A stretch of DNA of 13,082 nucleotides, from contig CAJXJV010000016.1 of the NCBI GenBank assembly GCA_913055135.1, positions 1-13,082 of the forward strand, written 5' to 3'. The position numbers and the translations under genes were made by a program. Below are positions 1 through 7,201 of the stretch, in pieces. The number at the start of each line of letters is the position of its first letter. The first letter of the stretch is position 1. Under the pieces are notes generated by a model that had not been told where the DNA came from, did no database searches, and saw only the letters and a list, made by a program, of their open reading frames with translations. This stretch comes from an uncultured Desulfurobacterium sp. (lineage in GTDB: Bacteria; Aquificota; Aquificia; Desulfurobacteriales; Desulfurobacteriaceae).

Positions 1-671
1 GTAACGATAACATCTCCAGGCAGGAGAGTCATAATCCGGGAGATAAATGAAACGAGCTCAAAAGGTGAAAAAATCATATCCGAAGTCCTGCCTTCCTGTC
101 TTACCTCTCCGTTGACCCTCGTCGTTATTCTCAAATCTAAAGGATCCACAGAAGTTGATATCCAGGGACCATAAGGTGCAAATGTGTCAAAAGATTTTGC
201 TCTCGTGTATTGACCATCTTTCTGCTGGAGATCTCTTGCAGTAACATCGTTAAAGCACGAGTATCCTAAAATGTAATCTGGAGCTTCTTCAGGAGTAACT
301 TTCCTGCACTTTCTTCCGATTACAACTGCCAGTTCTCCTTCGTAATCTACACGTTCAGACATTTCTGGAAGGAATATTCTCATTTTGTTTGCAATGACAG
401 CAGTTGAAGGTTTCATAAAGAGAAGAGGTTCTTCTGGCAGGGGTTTACCCATTTCCTCGGCGTGGGCTTTGTAGTTTAATCCCACAGCAACAATTTTTGA
501 TGGTCTTGTTGGAGAAAGAAACTTCACATCTGAAAATGAAAGGACTTCCTCTGTTGGAGTTATGGACTCCATAAGGTCTGTAACTCTCTTTTCCTTTAAA
601 GGAACAATTTCCTTTCCCTTAATAATCCCAAAAATTGATCTCTTTCCTGCTTTAAACCTTCCGATCTTCAA
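1..671 (-). CDS. Fumarylacetoacetate hydrolase (FAH) family protein, C-terminus cut by window edge
   Basis: The reading frame is open from a TTG at 669-671 to the left edge, giving 223 codons. A strong AGGGAGGG ribosome binding site at 678-685 lies 6 bases before the TTG, and an upstream ATG in another frame hits a stop at once, so TTG is the likely start. Visible FAH-fold motifs are [10 protein letters not shown] (about residues 64-73), metal-binding Glu111 and Glu113 in [14 protein letters not shown], and Asp142 in [11 protein letters not shown], followed by [12 protein letters not shown]. Relatives are Mg/Mn-dependent hydrolases, isomerases or decarboxylases acting on acylpyruvates, oxaloacetate or homoprotocatechuate-derived diacids, so the substrate cannot be named. 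The family is usually about 250 residues, so perhaps 25-30 are missing here. It lies 27 bases downstream of the DUF3881-like gene with no terminator between, so it probably belongs to the ndk operon. Confidence 0.88.
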   Translation of the reverse strand, partial: MKIGRFKAGKRSIFGIIKGKEIVPLKEKRVTDLMESITPTEEVLSFSDVKFLSPTRPSKIVAVGLNYKAHAEEMGKPLPEEPLLFMKPSTAVIANKMRIFLPEMSERVDYEGELAVVIGRKCRKVTPEEAPDYILGYSCFNDVTARDLQQKDGQYTRAKSFDTFAPYGPWISTSVDPLDLRITTRVNGEVRQEGRTSDMIFSPFELVSFISRIMTLLPGDVIV

Positions 672-698
672 GGAACGCCCTCCCTATGAAACATTATC

Positions 699-1535
699 TT
701 AAACATTCACAATTCCAAACATCTTCCCAGAAACCTGAATTCTATCTCCGTCAGCAACATCAGGACAAACAGGAGTCAATATTTTTAGATTCATTTCTTC
801 CACTAAAATATTGATTGAGAAAAGCTTCCGGTCTTCCACTTCTATTTTATTAATGGAAGTTACTATCCCAACAGCGAAGTACTGGTTCAGATTGGAAAAA
901 ATGCAGGTGTCAAAAATTTCTTCCGGTCTTAGCTTCAATTCTTTTACAAGCCTTTTTGTTTCCCTTTCACCCAACTCTCTTTCAAGCTTTTCCATCGCTT
1001 TTTCGTTACCTTTAACGGCAAGCTTTAGAATCTCCCTGTGCTCGTCAGCGACTTGATCAAAGTGAACAAGAGGTTCCAGCTTTTTAACTTCTCTTGCATA
1101 AAGGCTTAAATTCACGCTATGTTCTGAATCTGAAGAGAGCCTTTCAGGAAGTTCGCACAGATTACAAAGTTCAAAGAAAAAGCTATTTCCTGTAGAAATC
1201 TCTACAGCTTCGACAAGAAGGGTAAATTCTTCTAAAGATTGAATCTTGAAGTTGAAATCTTCAAAGGTATAAACCGCCCCATTCTTATACGCCATGTAAC
1301 ATCCAAGAGGTTTATCTTCTCTTTTTGAGAAGAAAGACCTTGACTCCTTTCTGAGAAAGTAGAAGTAAACACCAAAATTCTCATCAACCTCAAACTTTTT
1401 ACAGAGTAACTTTTCCTGAGAATCGAGAAGATCCTCAAAGACAAAGTGGGTAATTTCTACTTCCTGACCTCTTTCTTCGGCTAAGGAACAAAATTCCTCT
1501 TTGTTCAGCCCCAGAATACTGAAACTGTCGTCCAT
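699..1535 (-). CDS. Uncharacterised 278-residue protein, DUF3881-like
   Basis: The protein is soluble, with no signal peptide or membrane segment. The ATG at 1533-1535 has a GGGGAG ribosome binding site (1541-1546) five to six bases ahead. Its layout resembles what I remember of DUF3881 proteins, known mainly from Firmicutes. There is an N-terminal mixed domain (about residues 1-150), a helical linker with LKLAVKGNEKAMEKLERELG (about 170-190), and a C-terminal beta-rich domain (about 205-278) starting RPEEIFDTCIFSNLNQYFAVG and ending GDRIQVSGKMFGIVNV. This C-terminal part could be a small OB-like barrel. The resemblance is from memory of motif order, not an alignment. It lies 41 bases after ndk and 27 bases before the FAH-family gene, so it is probably co-transcribed with both. 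Function is unknown. Two nearby cysteines (CNLC) are unlikely on their own to form a metal site. Confidence 0.8.
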   Translation of the reverse strand: MDDSFSILGLNKEEFCSLAEERGQEVEITHFVFEDLLDSQEKLLCKKFEVDENFGVYFYFLRKESRSFFSKREDKPLGCYMAYKNGAVYTFEDFNFKIQSLEEFTLLVEAVEISTGNSFFFELCNLCELPERLSSDSEHSVNLSLYAREVKKLEPLVHFDQVADEHREILKLAVKGNEKAMEKLERELGERETKRLVKELKLRPEEIFDTCIFSNLNQYFAVGIVTSINKIEVEDRKLFSINILVEEMNLKILTPVCPDVADGDRIQVSGKMFGIVNV

Positions 1536-1559
1536 TCAATCTCCCCATAAGATTTAAAC

Positions 1560-1576
1560 GGGGGATTGTCTCCCCC
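1560..1576 (-). promoter_or_regulatory. GC-rich hairpin directly after ndk; weak terminator or attenuator
   Basis: On the minus strand, GGGGGA-GACAA-TCCCCC forms a perfect 6-bp stem with a 5-base loop, starting at the base after the ndk TAA. It is followed by GTTTAAATCTT, which is only partly T-rich, so termination would be incomplete at best. The 3' arm (UCCCCC) is also complementary to the GGGGA of the next gene's ribosome binding site at 1541-1546, so the two pairings exclude each other. The stem is read from sequence; any regulatory role is inference. Confidence 0.5.
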
Positions 1577-1999
1577 TTATTCATGAATCTCAAGAGCATT
1601 GAAAAAGAAAGGAATTTCATAAGCTGCGGATTCAGGTGAATCGGAAGCGTGAACGGCATTTCTTCCTACATCTGTACCATACTTTTTTCTGATTGTCCCT
1701 TCAGCAGCCTTTGCAGGATCTGTAGCTCCAATTATCTCTCTTACCCTTGCGATGGCATCTTCTCCTTCAAATACCATAGGTACACATGGTCCTGAAGACA
1801 TAAAGTCTGTTAACTCATCATAGAAAGGTCTATCTTTGTGAACGATATAGAACTTTTTAGCCTGCTCCTTTGAAAGGTGAACCATCTTTATCGCAAGGAG
1901 TTTCAGGTCGTTCTCCTGAAGTATCCTGACAATATCACCGATTGCATTTTTCTTAACCGCATCAGGTTTCACAATTACAAGAGTTCTCTCTACTGCCAT
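1577..1999 (-). CDS. ndk: Nucleoside diphosphate kinase
   Basis: This cytosolic enzyme moves the gamma phosphate from ATP to nucleoside diphosphates through a phospho-histidine, balancing NTP and dNTP pools. The 140-residue product shows the family start (RTLVIVKPDAV, residues 5-15), the nucleotide-site stretch GATDPAKAAEGTIRKKYG (91-108) and the active-site His117 in RNAVHASDS. Length and histidine position match typical bacterial Ndk. The start is the ATG at 1997-1999, because an AGGAGGAG ribosome binding site lies just upstream at 2005-2012. A start at 2044 would add 15 unconserved residues and overrun both the ribosome binding site and the promoter -10. It is the first gene of a minus-strand unit that continues into the DUF3881-like and FAH-family genes. 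Its TAA is followed at once by a GC-rich hairpin. Confidence 0.97.
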   Translation of the reverse strand: MAVERTLVIVKPDAVKKNAIGDIVRILQENDLKLLAIKMVHLSKEQAKKFYIVHKDRPFYDELTDFMSSGPCVPMVFEGEDAIARVREIIGATDPAKAAEGTIRKKYGTDVGRNAVHASDSPESAAYEIPFFFNALEIHE

Positions 2000-2033
2000 C
2001 TTTCTCCTCCTGACTTTAAAATATTTAGCCAAA

Positions 2034-2061
2034 ATTATAACCAAGTTTTTCGATTAATACA
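2034..2061 (-). promoter_or_regulatory. Probable sigma-70-type promoter of ndk
   Basis: On the minus strand, a perfect TATAAT (2034-2039) is preceded by a weak TGTATT (2056-2061) at 16 bases. Transcription would begin near 2027, leaving a leader of about 27 bases that contains the AGGAGGAG ribosome binding site. The perfect -10 box and its position support the call; the -35 box is poor. Confidence 0.6.
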
Positions 2062-2100
2062 TTCATTTTCTTTCTTCCTCTGTAATCAAAAGATGAATAG

Positions 2101-2128
2101 TTGTTTCCCTGTGGGAAGGAAATATTAT
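2101..2128 (+). promoter_or_regulatory. Possible promoter of the plus-strand ATPase
   Basis: TTGTTT (2101-2106) and TATTAT (2123-2128) are separated by 16 bases. Transcription would start only about 8 bases before the ATG at 2143, making a nearly leaderless message. That fits the absence of a good ribosome binding site just ahead of that ATG. AT-rich sequence gives such matches by chance, so this is tentative. Confidence 0.3.
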
Positions 2129-2142
2129 GGTAGAATTTCCTT

Positions 2143-3437
2143 ATGAGAAGGAAAGAACTAATTAAAGAGATTATAATCTCCTTTCAAAGAAGAGAACTTC
2201 CGCATATTGTTGAGAGGGAACTGAAACTACCCTTAGATACTGGCATAATAATAACCGTTACCGGCGTCAGGAGAAGTGGAAAGACTTATCTCCTCTACCA
2301 GACAATAGGAGAACTGAAAAAAAAGGTTTCTCCTGAAAGCATCGTTTATTTCAACTTTGAGGATGAAAGACTTGAACTCAAAAGTGAAGAGCTAAGCCTT
2401 ATTGTTGAGGCGTATAGGGAGCTCTACCCTGACAAGAAGCTTTCAGAAGTTTACTTTTTCTTTGACGAAATCCAGAATGTAGAAGGCTGGGAAAGGTTCA
2501 TCAGGAGAATTTACGATACCGAGACGAAAAACATCTACTTACCGGTTCAAACTCAAAACTCCTTTCTTCAGAGATTGCAACTGCTCTAAGAGGTAGAACG
2601 CTTAAATATGAGCTCTACCCTCTCTCTTACAGGGAGTTTTTGAAGTTTAAAGGCTTAGACTTAAAACCAACAGATGTCTATCTCCCAGAGTTAAGGAGCA
2701 ACGCAAAGAAACTTTTTGAAGAGTTTCTGTACTGGGGAGGATTTCCGGAAGTTGCCTATTTTGAGGATGATGAGCTAAGATTGAAAACTCTTCAGGAATA
2801 TTTTGATGTGATGGTGTATCGAGATCTGGTTGAAAGGTTTAACTTCAAGAATCTTCCTGTTGTTAAATACTTCCTGAAAAGATGTATAGAGAGTATTACA
2901 TCTCCCCTTTCTGTGAACAACATATATAACGAGCTTCGCTCTCAAGGATATAAAGTCTCTAAGGATACCCTCTATTCACTTCTTGAGGCGGCTGAAAGTG
3001 TATATCTATTGAAACTACTTAAAAAATTTTCCCGTTCTACATTAAAGGTAGAGCTGAGCCAGAAGAAAAGTTACGTTATTGACAACGGACTTGTTAACGC
3101 AATTACTTTTTCGTTCTTGGAAGATAGAGGAAAATTACTTGAAAACCTCATCCATCGGGAACTACTGATTAGATTCAGGGATATTTTCTACTTTAAAGAG
3201 AAGAAAGAGTGTGACTTTGTAGCTTTTAAAGGAAAGAAGGTCTATCCTATCCAGGTAAGCTACACTGTTGAAGACGAGAGAGCCTTCCAGAGAGAAGTAG
3301 AAGGACTGTTAGAAGCCTGCAAGTTCTTAGGAGAGAAGGAAGGGTTAATTCTTACCTACGATGAAGAAGAGGTTGAAATGGAAAATATTAAGATTTTATT
3401 GCTTCCAGCATGGAAGTTCCTACTTGGAATACAGTAA
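2143..3437 (+). pseudogene. AAA ATPase with DUF4143-type C-terminus, broken by a one-base frameshift
   Basis: The two open pieces (2143-2589 and a frame running through 2640-3437) rejoin as one protein of about 431 residues, the usual length of AAA_14/DUF4143 proteins. The N-terminal piece has Walker A GVRRSGKT (residues 41-48) and Walker B VYFFFDEIQN (103-112). After codon 132 the frame fails. Reusing C2538, as if one C were lost from TAC-CTT, restores LTGSNSKLLSSEIATALRG and then the family's YPLSYREFL. The C-terminal half carries the winged-helix-like region and a PD-(D/E)xK-like stretch (ECDFVAFKG...YPIQVSY). These ATPases are common in archaea and thermophiles, and their role is poorly known. 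It is the only plus-strand gene here. The ATG at 2143 (MRRKELIKEI) fits the family N-terminus but lacks a clear ribosome binding site. Genuine decay or a sequencing or assembly error are both possible. Confidence 0.9.
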
Positions 3438-3452
3438 GCATTCTGTTTTAGC

Positions 3453-3480
3453 AGAAGGTGAAACATAACCTTCTCTGTTT
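3453..3480 (+). terminator. Possible terminator after the ATPase, between convergent genes
   Basis: AGAAGGT (3453-3459) pairs with ACCTTCT (3468-3474) across an 8-base loop, followed by CTGTTTT on the plus strand. The stem begins 16 bases after the ATPase stop, in the short gap before the convergent end of nfi. The stem is moderate and the T-run short, so confidence is limited. On the minus strand it has no T-tract. Confidence 0.4.
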
Positions 3481-3489
3481 TGCGTAAGG

Positions 3490-4167
3490 TCAGTTACTAC
3501 TGTTTAACAGTTCCTTTCTTACCTTCTGGAGATAATTGTGAGCCAACCTTGTAGGTTCTGGAATTCTGTATCTCCCTTCAAGGCTATTCATAAAGGAAAG
3601 TGTATCTTCTAAAGTTACAAGGTTTCCGGGCGAAATGTAAACAGGCTTAACCTTGTCCCTATTTCTCAAAACGTATCCCAGAATCTCTTCTGTTTTTGGG
3701 TCAATGATCGGCTCATAACATCCTCTCTTCTCACATGGTTCCTTGAAAACTCCGTAGAGGGGTTTCTTTGCACAGCCAATGGTAGGAACTTTCTCAACTA
3801 TTCCAAAGTGAGCTGCTATTCCGAGCCTTCTGGGATGAGCAATTCCATGACCATCAACAATAACAAGGTCAGGTTTGTTTTTGAGTTTTCTAAAAGTTTT
3901 AACCAGTAGAGGAATCTCTCTGAAAGCCAAAAAACCCGGTACATAAGGTACTTTAATCTCTAAAATCTCATGGGTATATTCAACAACCTCAAGGGAAGGG
4001 TAAGAAAGAACAATAAATGCCCCTATTCCTGTAGTTGGAGTTTTGTAGGGATTCAAAAAAGTTAGATCGCAACCTGCAACAAGTCTTACTCTTCTTAAAG
4101 GCTTGAAGAAAAGCTTCTTTCTCAGTATTTCCTGAGCTTTTCTTGCTTTTCTGAAATCAAATTTCAA
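3490..4167 (-). CDS. nfi: Endonuclease V (deoxyinosine 3' endonuclease)
   Basis: The enzyme nicks DNA at the second phosphodiester bond 3' of deoxyinosine, starting repair of deaminated adenine, a lesion that heat favours. The 225-residue product has all family landmarks: Asp34 in AGCDLTF, Tyr75 in the wedge PYVPGFLAFRE with Glu84, Asp105 in IVDGHGIAHPRRLGIA, and the lysine motif GCAKKPLYG. I start it at the TTG (4165-4167), which overlaps the lptG stop as TTGA. This gives the family's KFDFRKAR N-terminus, with GAGG (4176-4179) as a suitably spaced ribosome binding site. The longer open frame to 4293 lies inside lptG and reads as unrelated sequence. It is the last gene of the secDF-lptFG operon and is probably translated by coupling to lptG. 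A C-terminal RRGCYEP insertion is not obviously harmful. Confidence 0.95.
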   Translation of the reverse strand: MKFDFRKARKAQEILRKKLFFKPLRRVRLVAGCDLTFLNPYKTPTTGIGAFIVLSYPSLEVVEYTHEILEIKVPYVPGFLAFREIPLLVKTFRKLKNKPDLVIVDGHGIAHPRRLGIAAHFGIVEKVPTIGCAKKPLYGVFKEPCEKRGCYEPIIDPKTEEILGYVLRNRDKVKPVYISPGNLVTLEDTLSFMNSLEGRYRIPEPTRLAHNYLQKVRKELLNSSN

Positions 4168-5231
4168 GTCTCCATCCTCGAAAGCAGTATAAGTCCAATC
4201 GAAAGAAACATAAACTCTGGAGCAAAAGCAGCATAAAGGGGTGGAAGTAGCCCGCTCTTTCCAAGGCTTGTAAAGAAAGAGACGGTCATCCACATGAGAA
4301 CTATGAGAGCAGCAGCAATTACAAGAGTATAGCCTTTTCTATTTCTTGGATTAAAAACTCCTAAGGGAATTCCTATTACGGCAACTACAAGAGGAAGAAA
4401 AGAGATGGCAAACTTTGAGTATAGATCCACAAGATAACTTCGAACGTCGTATCCAACCTTTTCAAGCTGTCTGATAACTTTGTAGAGAGAAATAGAACTC
4501 ATTATCTCTGGCTCAATGCGGGTGAGGACAAGATCCTTTTTTCCAATTCCAAGATCAATTTCCTTTTCAGGGTAGCTCTTAACTTTTAAGTTGAGTAAAT
4601 CTCTCTCAAAACAGTCCTTCAGTCTCCAGACCCCCCCATCTTTAATGTTAACTCCATAAAAAGCATCAATTCTCTTAACGGGAGAAAATTCCTTTCCAAG
4701 GAAAAAAATTGAGATTCTCTTAGCTTCAAAAGTTTTGGGATCAATTTGCTCCATAAACACAAAAAGATCACTATTCCTCTTAAACCAGACAGAGTTTCCC
4801 GAAATGTGGAGGTTCTTTTTCTTCTTAACCTTGTATTGAATTTCCTTTGCCAGGGGAATTGACCGGGGAACAACCATCTCACTTATCAAACAAGAGACCA
4901 TTGAAGAGAGAAGTGCAAAAAAGAGTATGGGAAGTGAAAACCTGTAAAGGCTAATTCCAAGAGATTTGACTACTATCAGTTCACTGGAAGAAGAAAAATT
5001 CGCAAGAGTTACCATGGTAGCAATGAGGGTTGCTATTGGAATAACTCTAACCATGTAAAGGGGAATTCGGTAGATAACGTAAAGAAGACCCTCTGTGATT
5101 CCCGATTTCAGGAAAGAATCTACATTGCTGACAAAATCTATAACGATGAAAAGAACAATAAATGTAGTCAGAGAAAGGAAGAAATATTTTGCTGTTTCAA
5201 AAAAAACGTATCTATCGAGTATTTTTACCAT
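4164..5231 (-). CDS. lptG: LPS export permease subunit LptG
   Basis: This inner-membrane subunit works with LptF and the ATPase LptB to extract lipopolysaccharide and pass it to the periplasmic LptC/A bridge. The 355-residue product has the YjgP/YjgQ layout: one N-terminal membrane segment (about residues 15-35), two more (about 55-75 and 100-120), a periplasmic beta-jellyroll (about 130-260), and three C-terminal segments. Typical signatures are SSELIVVKSLGIS after the second segment, NSVWFKRNSDLFVFME in the jellyroll, and LYSKFAISFLPLVVAVIGIPLG at the start of the C-terminal membrane part. The VWFKR-type stretch and the gene's second position favour LptG over LptF. Its ATG overlaps the lptF stop by 7 bases, and its TGA overlaps the nfi TTG start. 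Confidence 0.87.
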   Translation of the reverse strand: MVKILDRYVFFETAKYFFLSLTTFIVLFIVIDFVSNVDSFLKSGITEGLLYVIYRIPLYMVRVIPIATLIATMVTLANFSSSSELIVVKSLGISLYRFSLPILFFALLSSMVSCLISEMVVPRSIPLAKEIQYKVKKKKNLHISGNSVWFKRNSDLFVFMEQIDPKTFEAKRISIFFLGKEFSPVKRIDAFYGVNIKDGGVWRLKDCFERDLLNLKVKSYPEKEIDLGIGKKDLVLTRIEPEIMSSISLYKVIRQLEKVGYDVRSYLVDLYSKFAISFLPLVVAVIGIPLGVFNPRNRKGYTLVIAAALIVLMWMTVSFFTSLGKSGLLPPLYAAFAPEFMFLSIGLILLSRMET

Positions 5232-6310
5232 CTTCCACCAACTCTCAACTCCATTTTCTCTTTTATCGCCTGGACGTAGAGGAAGAATCCAGGAATGAGG
5301 AAAAACAGATCCGGTATCAGAGGAAGTAAAACAATTCCTGTCTTAAAAGCAATTTTCTTCGTAAGTGTGTAGAGTATGTAGTAAACGACAATTATTAATA
5401 GGCTGATAAGAACTCCAAGTCCTATTGAACCTCTTGGAATGGTAACTGCAATAGAGAAAGCTAAAATTCCAACGACTAAAGGAGCAAAGGAGAGTCCTGT
5501 TCTTTTGAAGAGTTCTACTTTTGCCTCAATGCTGTTAGAAGAAAGTAGTTTTGGAAGAGCTTTATATTTTGTCGCCTTAAACCTTTCCTTTTCCGTAAAT
5601 CTGTAGAGTTTGACTGTATAGTTCTTAAAGTCTAAGATTTTAAACTCTTCTGGCTTTTTCCAGTTGAGAAACTCTCCACTTCCATCCTGAATATCGAGAA
5701 AAACAGTATCTTTTTCAGTTCTCAAAATTCCTTTTTTTGCAAAGATTGTTATGAGCTCATCCTTTTTTACAAGAGAAACCATAAAGTTCTCAAGATACCC
5801 TTTTTCTGGATAAATCTTTTCCACGTAAAATGTAACTCCCGGAAAATTGGAACTGAAGTTCTTTGGTGATATGCTCATTGTAATCTTCTTTCTTACGAGC
5901 TCCTCAATCTCCTTTTTCATCGCAACATTACTCTTTGGCATCAGGAACATAAGGGAGTAAAAAGAAAAAAGAGAGAAAACAACCCCTAAGAAAAAGACAG
6001 GTTTTGATAGCTCCTTTGTACTGACTCCACAGGATTTTAACGCAACAAGCTCATTATTGTTTCCAAGCTGGATAAAAACAATCAAAACGGAGAGAATGAA
6101 AGACATGGGAATTGTTATTCCCAAAAAGGCTGGAATTCCCTTGACAAGAACGGAGAGAAAATCCAGAATGGAGACTCCCTGACCAAGGACAGTTTCTGCA
6201 ATTGAGGATGCCCTGTCCATCAAAATAACAAAAATGAAGAGTCCTAAGGTAAGAAAGAAAACCCTGAGAATCTCAAGTAAGAGATAACGGTGAACTATCT
6301 TTATCTTCAT
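5225..6310 (-). CDS. lptF: LPS export permease subunit LptF
   Basis: This is the partner of LptG in the LptB2FG exporter of the inner membrane. The 361-residue product has the same six-segment plus periplasmic jellyroll plan as its neighbour. Membrane segments fall near residues 12-32, 48-78 and 100-122 and three near 275-350. Signatures include NNNELVALKSCGVS, LMPKSNVAMKKEI and the jellyroll stretch FPGVTFYVEKIYPEKG, which is LptF-like. The two genes share plan but not close sequence, so they are the normal paralogous pair rather than a recent duplication. The ATG overlaps the secF TGA as ATGA, which suggests translational coupling. The C-terminus (VGGRW) shares 7 bases with the lptG start. 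Confidence 0.87.
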   Translation of the reverse strand: MKIKIVHRYLLLEILRVFFLTLGLFIFVILMDRASSIAETVLGQGVSILDFLSVLVKGIPAFLGITIPMSFILSVLIVFIQLGNNNELVALKSCGVSTKELSKPVFFLGVVFSLFSFYSLMFLMPKSNVAMKKEIEELVRKKITMSISPKNFSSNFPGVTFYVEKIYPEKGYLENFMVSLVKKDELITIFAKKGILRTEKDTVFLDIQDGSGEFLNWKKPEEFKILDFKNYTVKLYRFTEKERFKATKYKALPKLLSSNSIEAKVELFKRTGLSFAPLVVGILAFSIAVTIPRGSIGLGVLISLLIIVVYYILYTLTKKIAFKTGIVLLPLIPDLFFLIPGFFLYVQAIKEKMELRVGGRW

Positions 6311-7191
6311 TTCACCTTTTTAACGTGCTTATACCAGTCAACAACAATAGCACTTGCTATGAAAATTGAAGAGTAGGTTCCGACAATAATTCCAACTAAA
6401 AGAACAAATGCAAAGTCGTTTATTACCCCTCCACCAAAGAGGTAGAGACAGAGAACAACAAAGAAGGTTGTCATTGAAGTAATCACCGTTCTGGAGAGGG
6501 TCTGGTTAATGCTCTCGTTTACTATTTCCTCAAAAGGTTTGCTTCGAAGAAGAACTTTCATGTTTTCCCTTATCCTGTCATAGACAACAATTGTATCGTT
6601 TATGGAGTAACCGATAACTGTCAGGAGAGCTGCTATAACGGGAAGACTAAACTCTCTGCCAACAGTCATGAAGATTCCAGTTGTTGCAAGGGTGTCATGA
6701 ACAAGAGCCAAGATGGCTCCAAAGGCAAATATCGGCTCAAACCTCCAGGCAACGTATATGAGAATTCCAATCAGTGCATAGATAAGAGCCATTATTCCCT
6801 TTTCTCTCAGCTCCTTTCCAACAGTAGGACCAATCATCTCAACTCTTCTTATCTCAACCTTTCCATCAAAAGTTTTCTTTACAACTTCTGTAACAGTATC
6901 CACAATCCCATTAGGATCCCCTTTTACAGGAGCTTTTATAAGAAATTCATCAACAGTCTCTATGTTCTGAACTGTTACTCCATCAACTCTTCCCTTAAAC
7001 AGTTGTCTTAAAGTTTCCGTATTGACGTTTTTATCCTCTACCTTAACCTGAACAAGAACTCCACCGGTAAAGTCAATTCCGAACTTTGGCCCTTTTACAA
7101 AAACTCCGTAGAACAAAGAACCTAATATTAAAGTCAGTGATATTAAATAGGCAATGTATCTGTTACCTATAAAATCAAACTTCCTTTCCAT
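6307..7191 (-). CDS. secF: Protein translocase subunit SecF
   Basis: SecF and SecD form the membrane complex that uses the proton gradient to pull preproteins through SecYEG late in export. The 294-residue product has an N-terminal membrane segment (about 12-32), the family motif FGIDFTGG (about 37-44), a periplasmic domain, and five C-terminal segments. These include the conserved GYSINDTIVVYDRIREN (about 194-210). The ATG at 7189-7191 is chosen over a TTG one codon earlier, because AAGGAG (7198-7203) lies 6 bases from the ATG but only 3 from the TTG. That ribosome binding site overlaps the secD stop codon. The stop overlaps the lptF start as ATGA. There is no yajC in the visible operon. Confidence 0.96.
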   Translation of the reverse strand: MERKFDFIGNRYIAYLISLTLILGSLFYGVFVKGPKFGIDFTGGVLVQVKVEDKNVNTETLRQLFKGRVDGVTVQNIETVDEFLIKAPVKGDPNGIVDTVTEVVKKTFDGKVEIRRVEMIGPTVGKELREKGIMALIYALIGILIYVAWRFEPIFAFGAILALVHDTLATTGIFMTVGREFSLPVIAALLTVIGYSINDTIVVYDRIRENMKVLLRSKPFEEIVNESINQTLSRTVITSMTTFFVVLCLYLFGGGVINDFAFVLLVGIIVGTYSSIFIASAIVVDWYKHVKKVK

Positions 7192-7201
7192 CAACGGCTC
7201 C

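Noticed and set aside
2000..2044. 15-residue N-terminal extension of Ndk (MVIILAKYFKVRRRK)
   Set aside because: It is not part of the family, overlaps the -10 box, and would place the start upstream of a perfect ribosome binding site for the internal ATG.
2524..2540. Programmed -1 frameshift at GAAAAAC (2526-2532) in the ATPase
   Set aside because: The heptamer does not fit the X-XXY-YYZ rule. The zero-frame residues Asn-Ile-Tyr after it match the family right up to the break, so the frame changes about six bases later, where there is no slippery run.
4168..4293. 42-residue N-terminal extension of endonuclease V
   Set aside because: It lies fully inside lptG in another frame and contains unrelated Cys/Trp-rich sequence. 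The TTG at 4167 gives the family-like N-terminus.
6697..7011. Plus-strand open frame of 104 codons antisense to secF
   Set aside because: Shadow of secF: low-complexity Ser/Asn composition, no ribosome binding site, no family motif. The same holds for the other plus-strand frames antisense to secD, the HD gene, lptG, lptF and the hydrogenase genes.
7192..7194. TTG as secF start, one codon before the ATG
   Set aside because: Only 3 bases separate it from AAGGAG; the ATG has a normal 6-base spacing.
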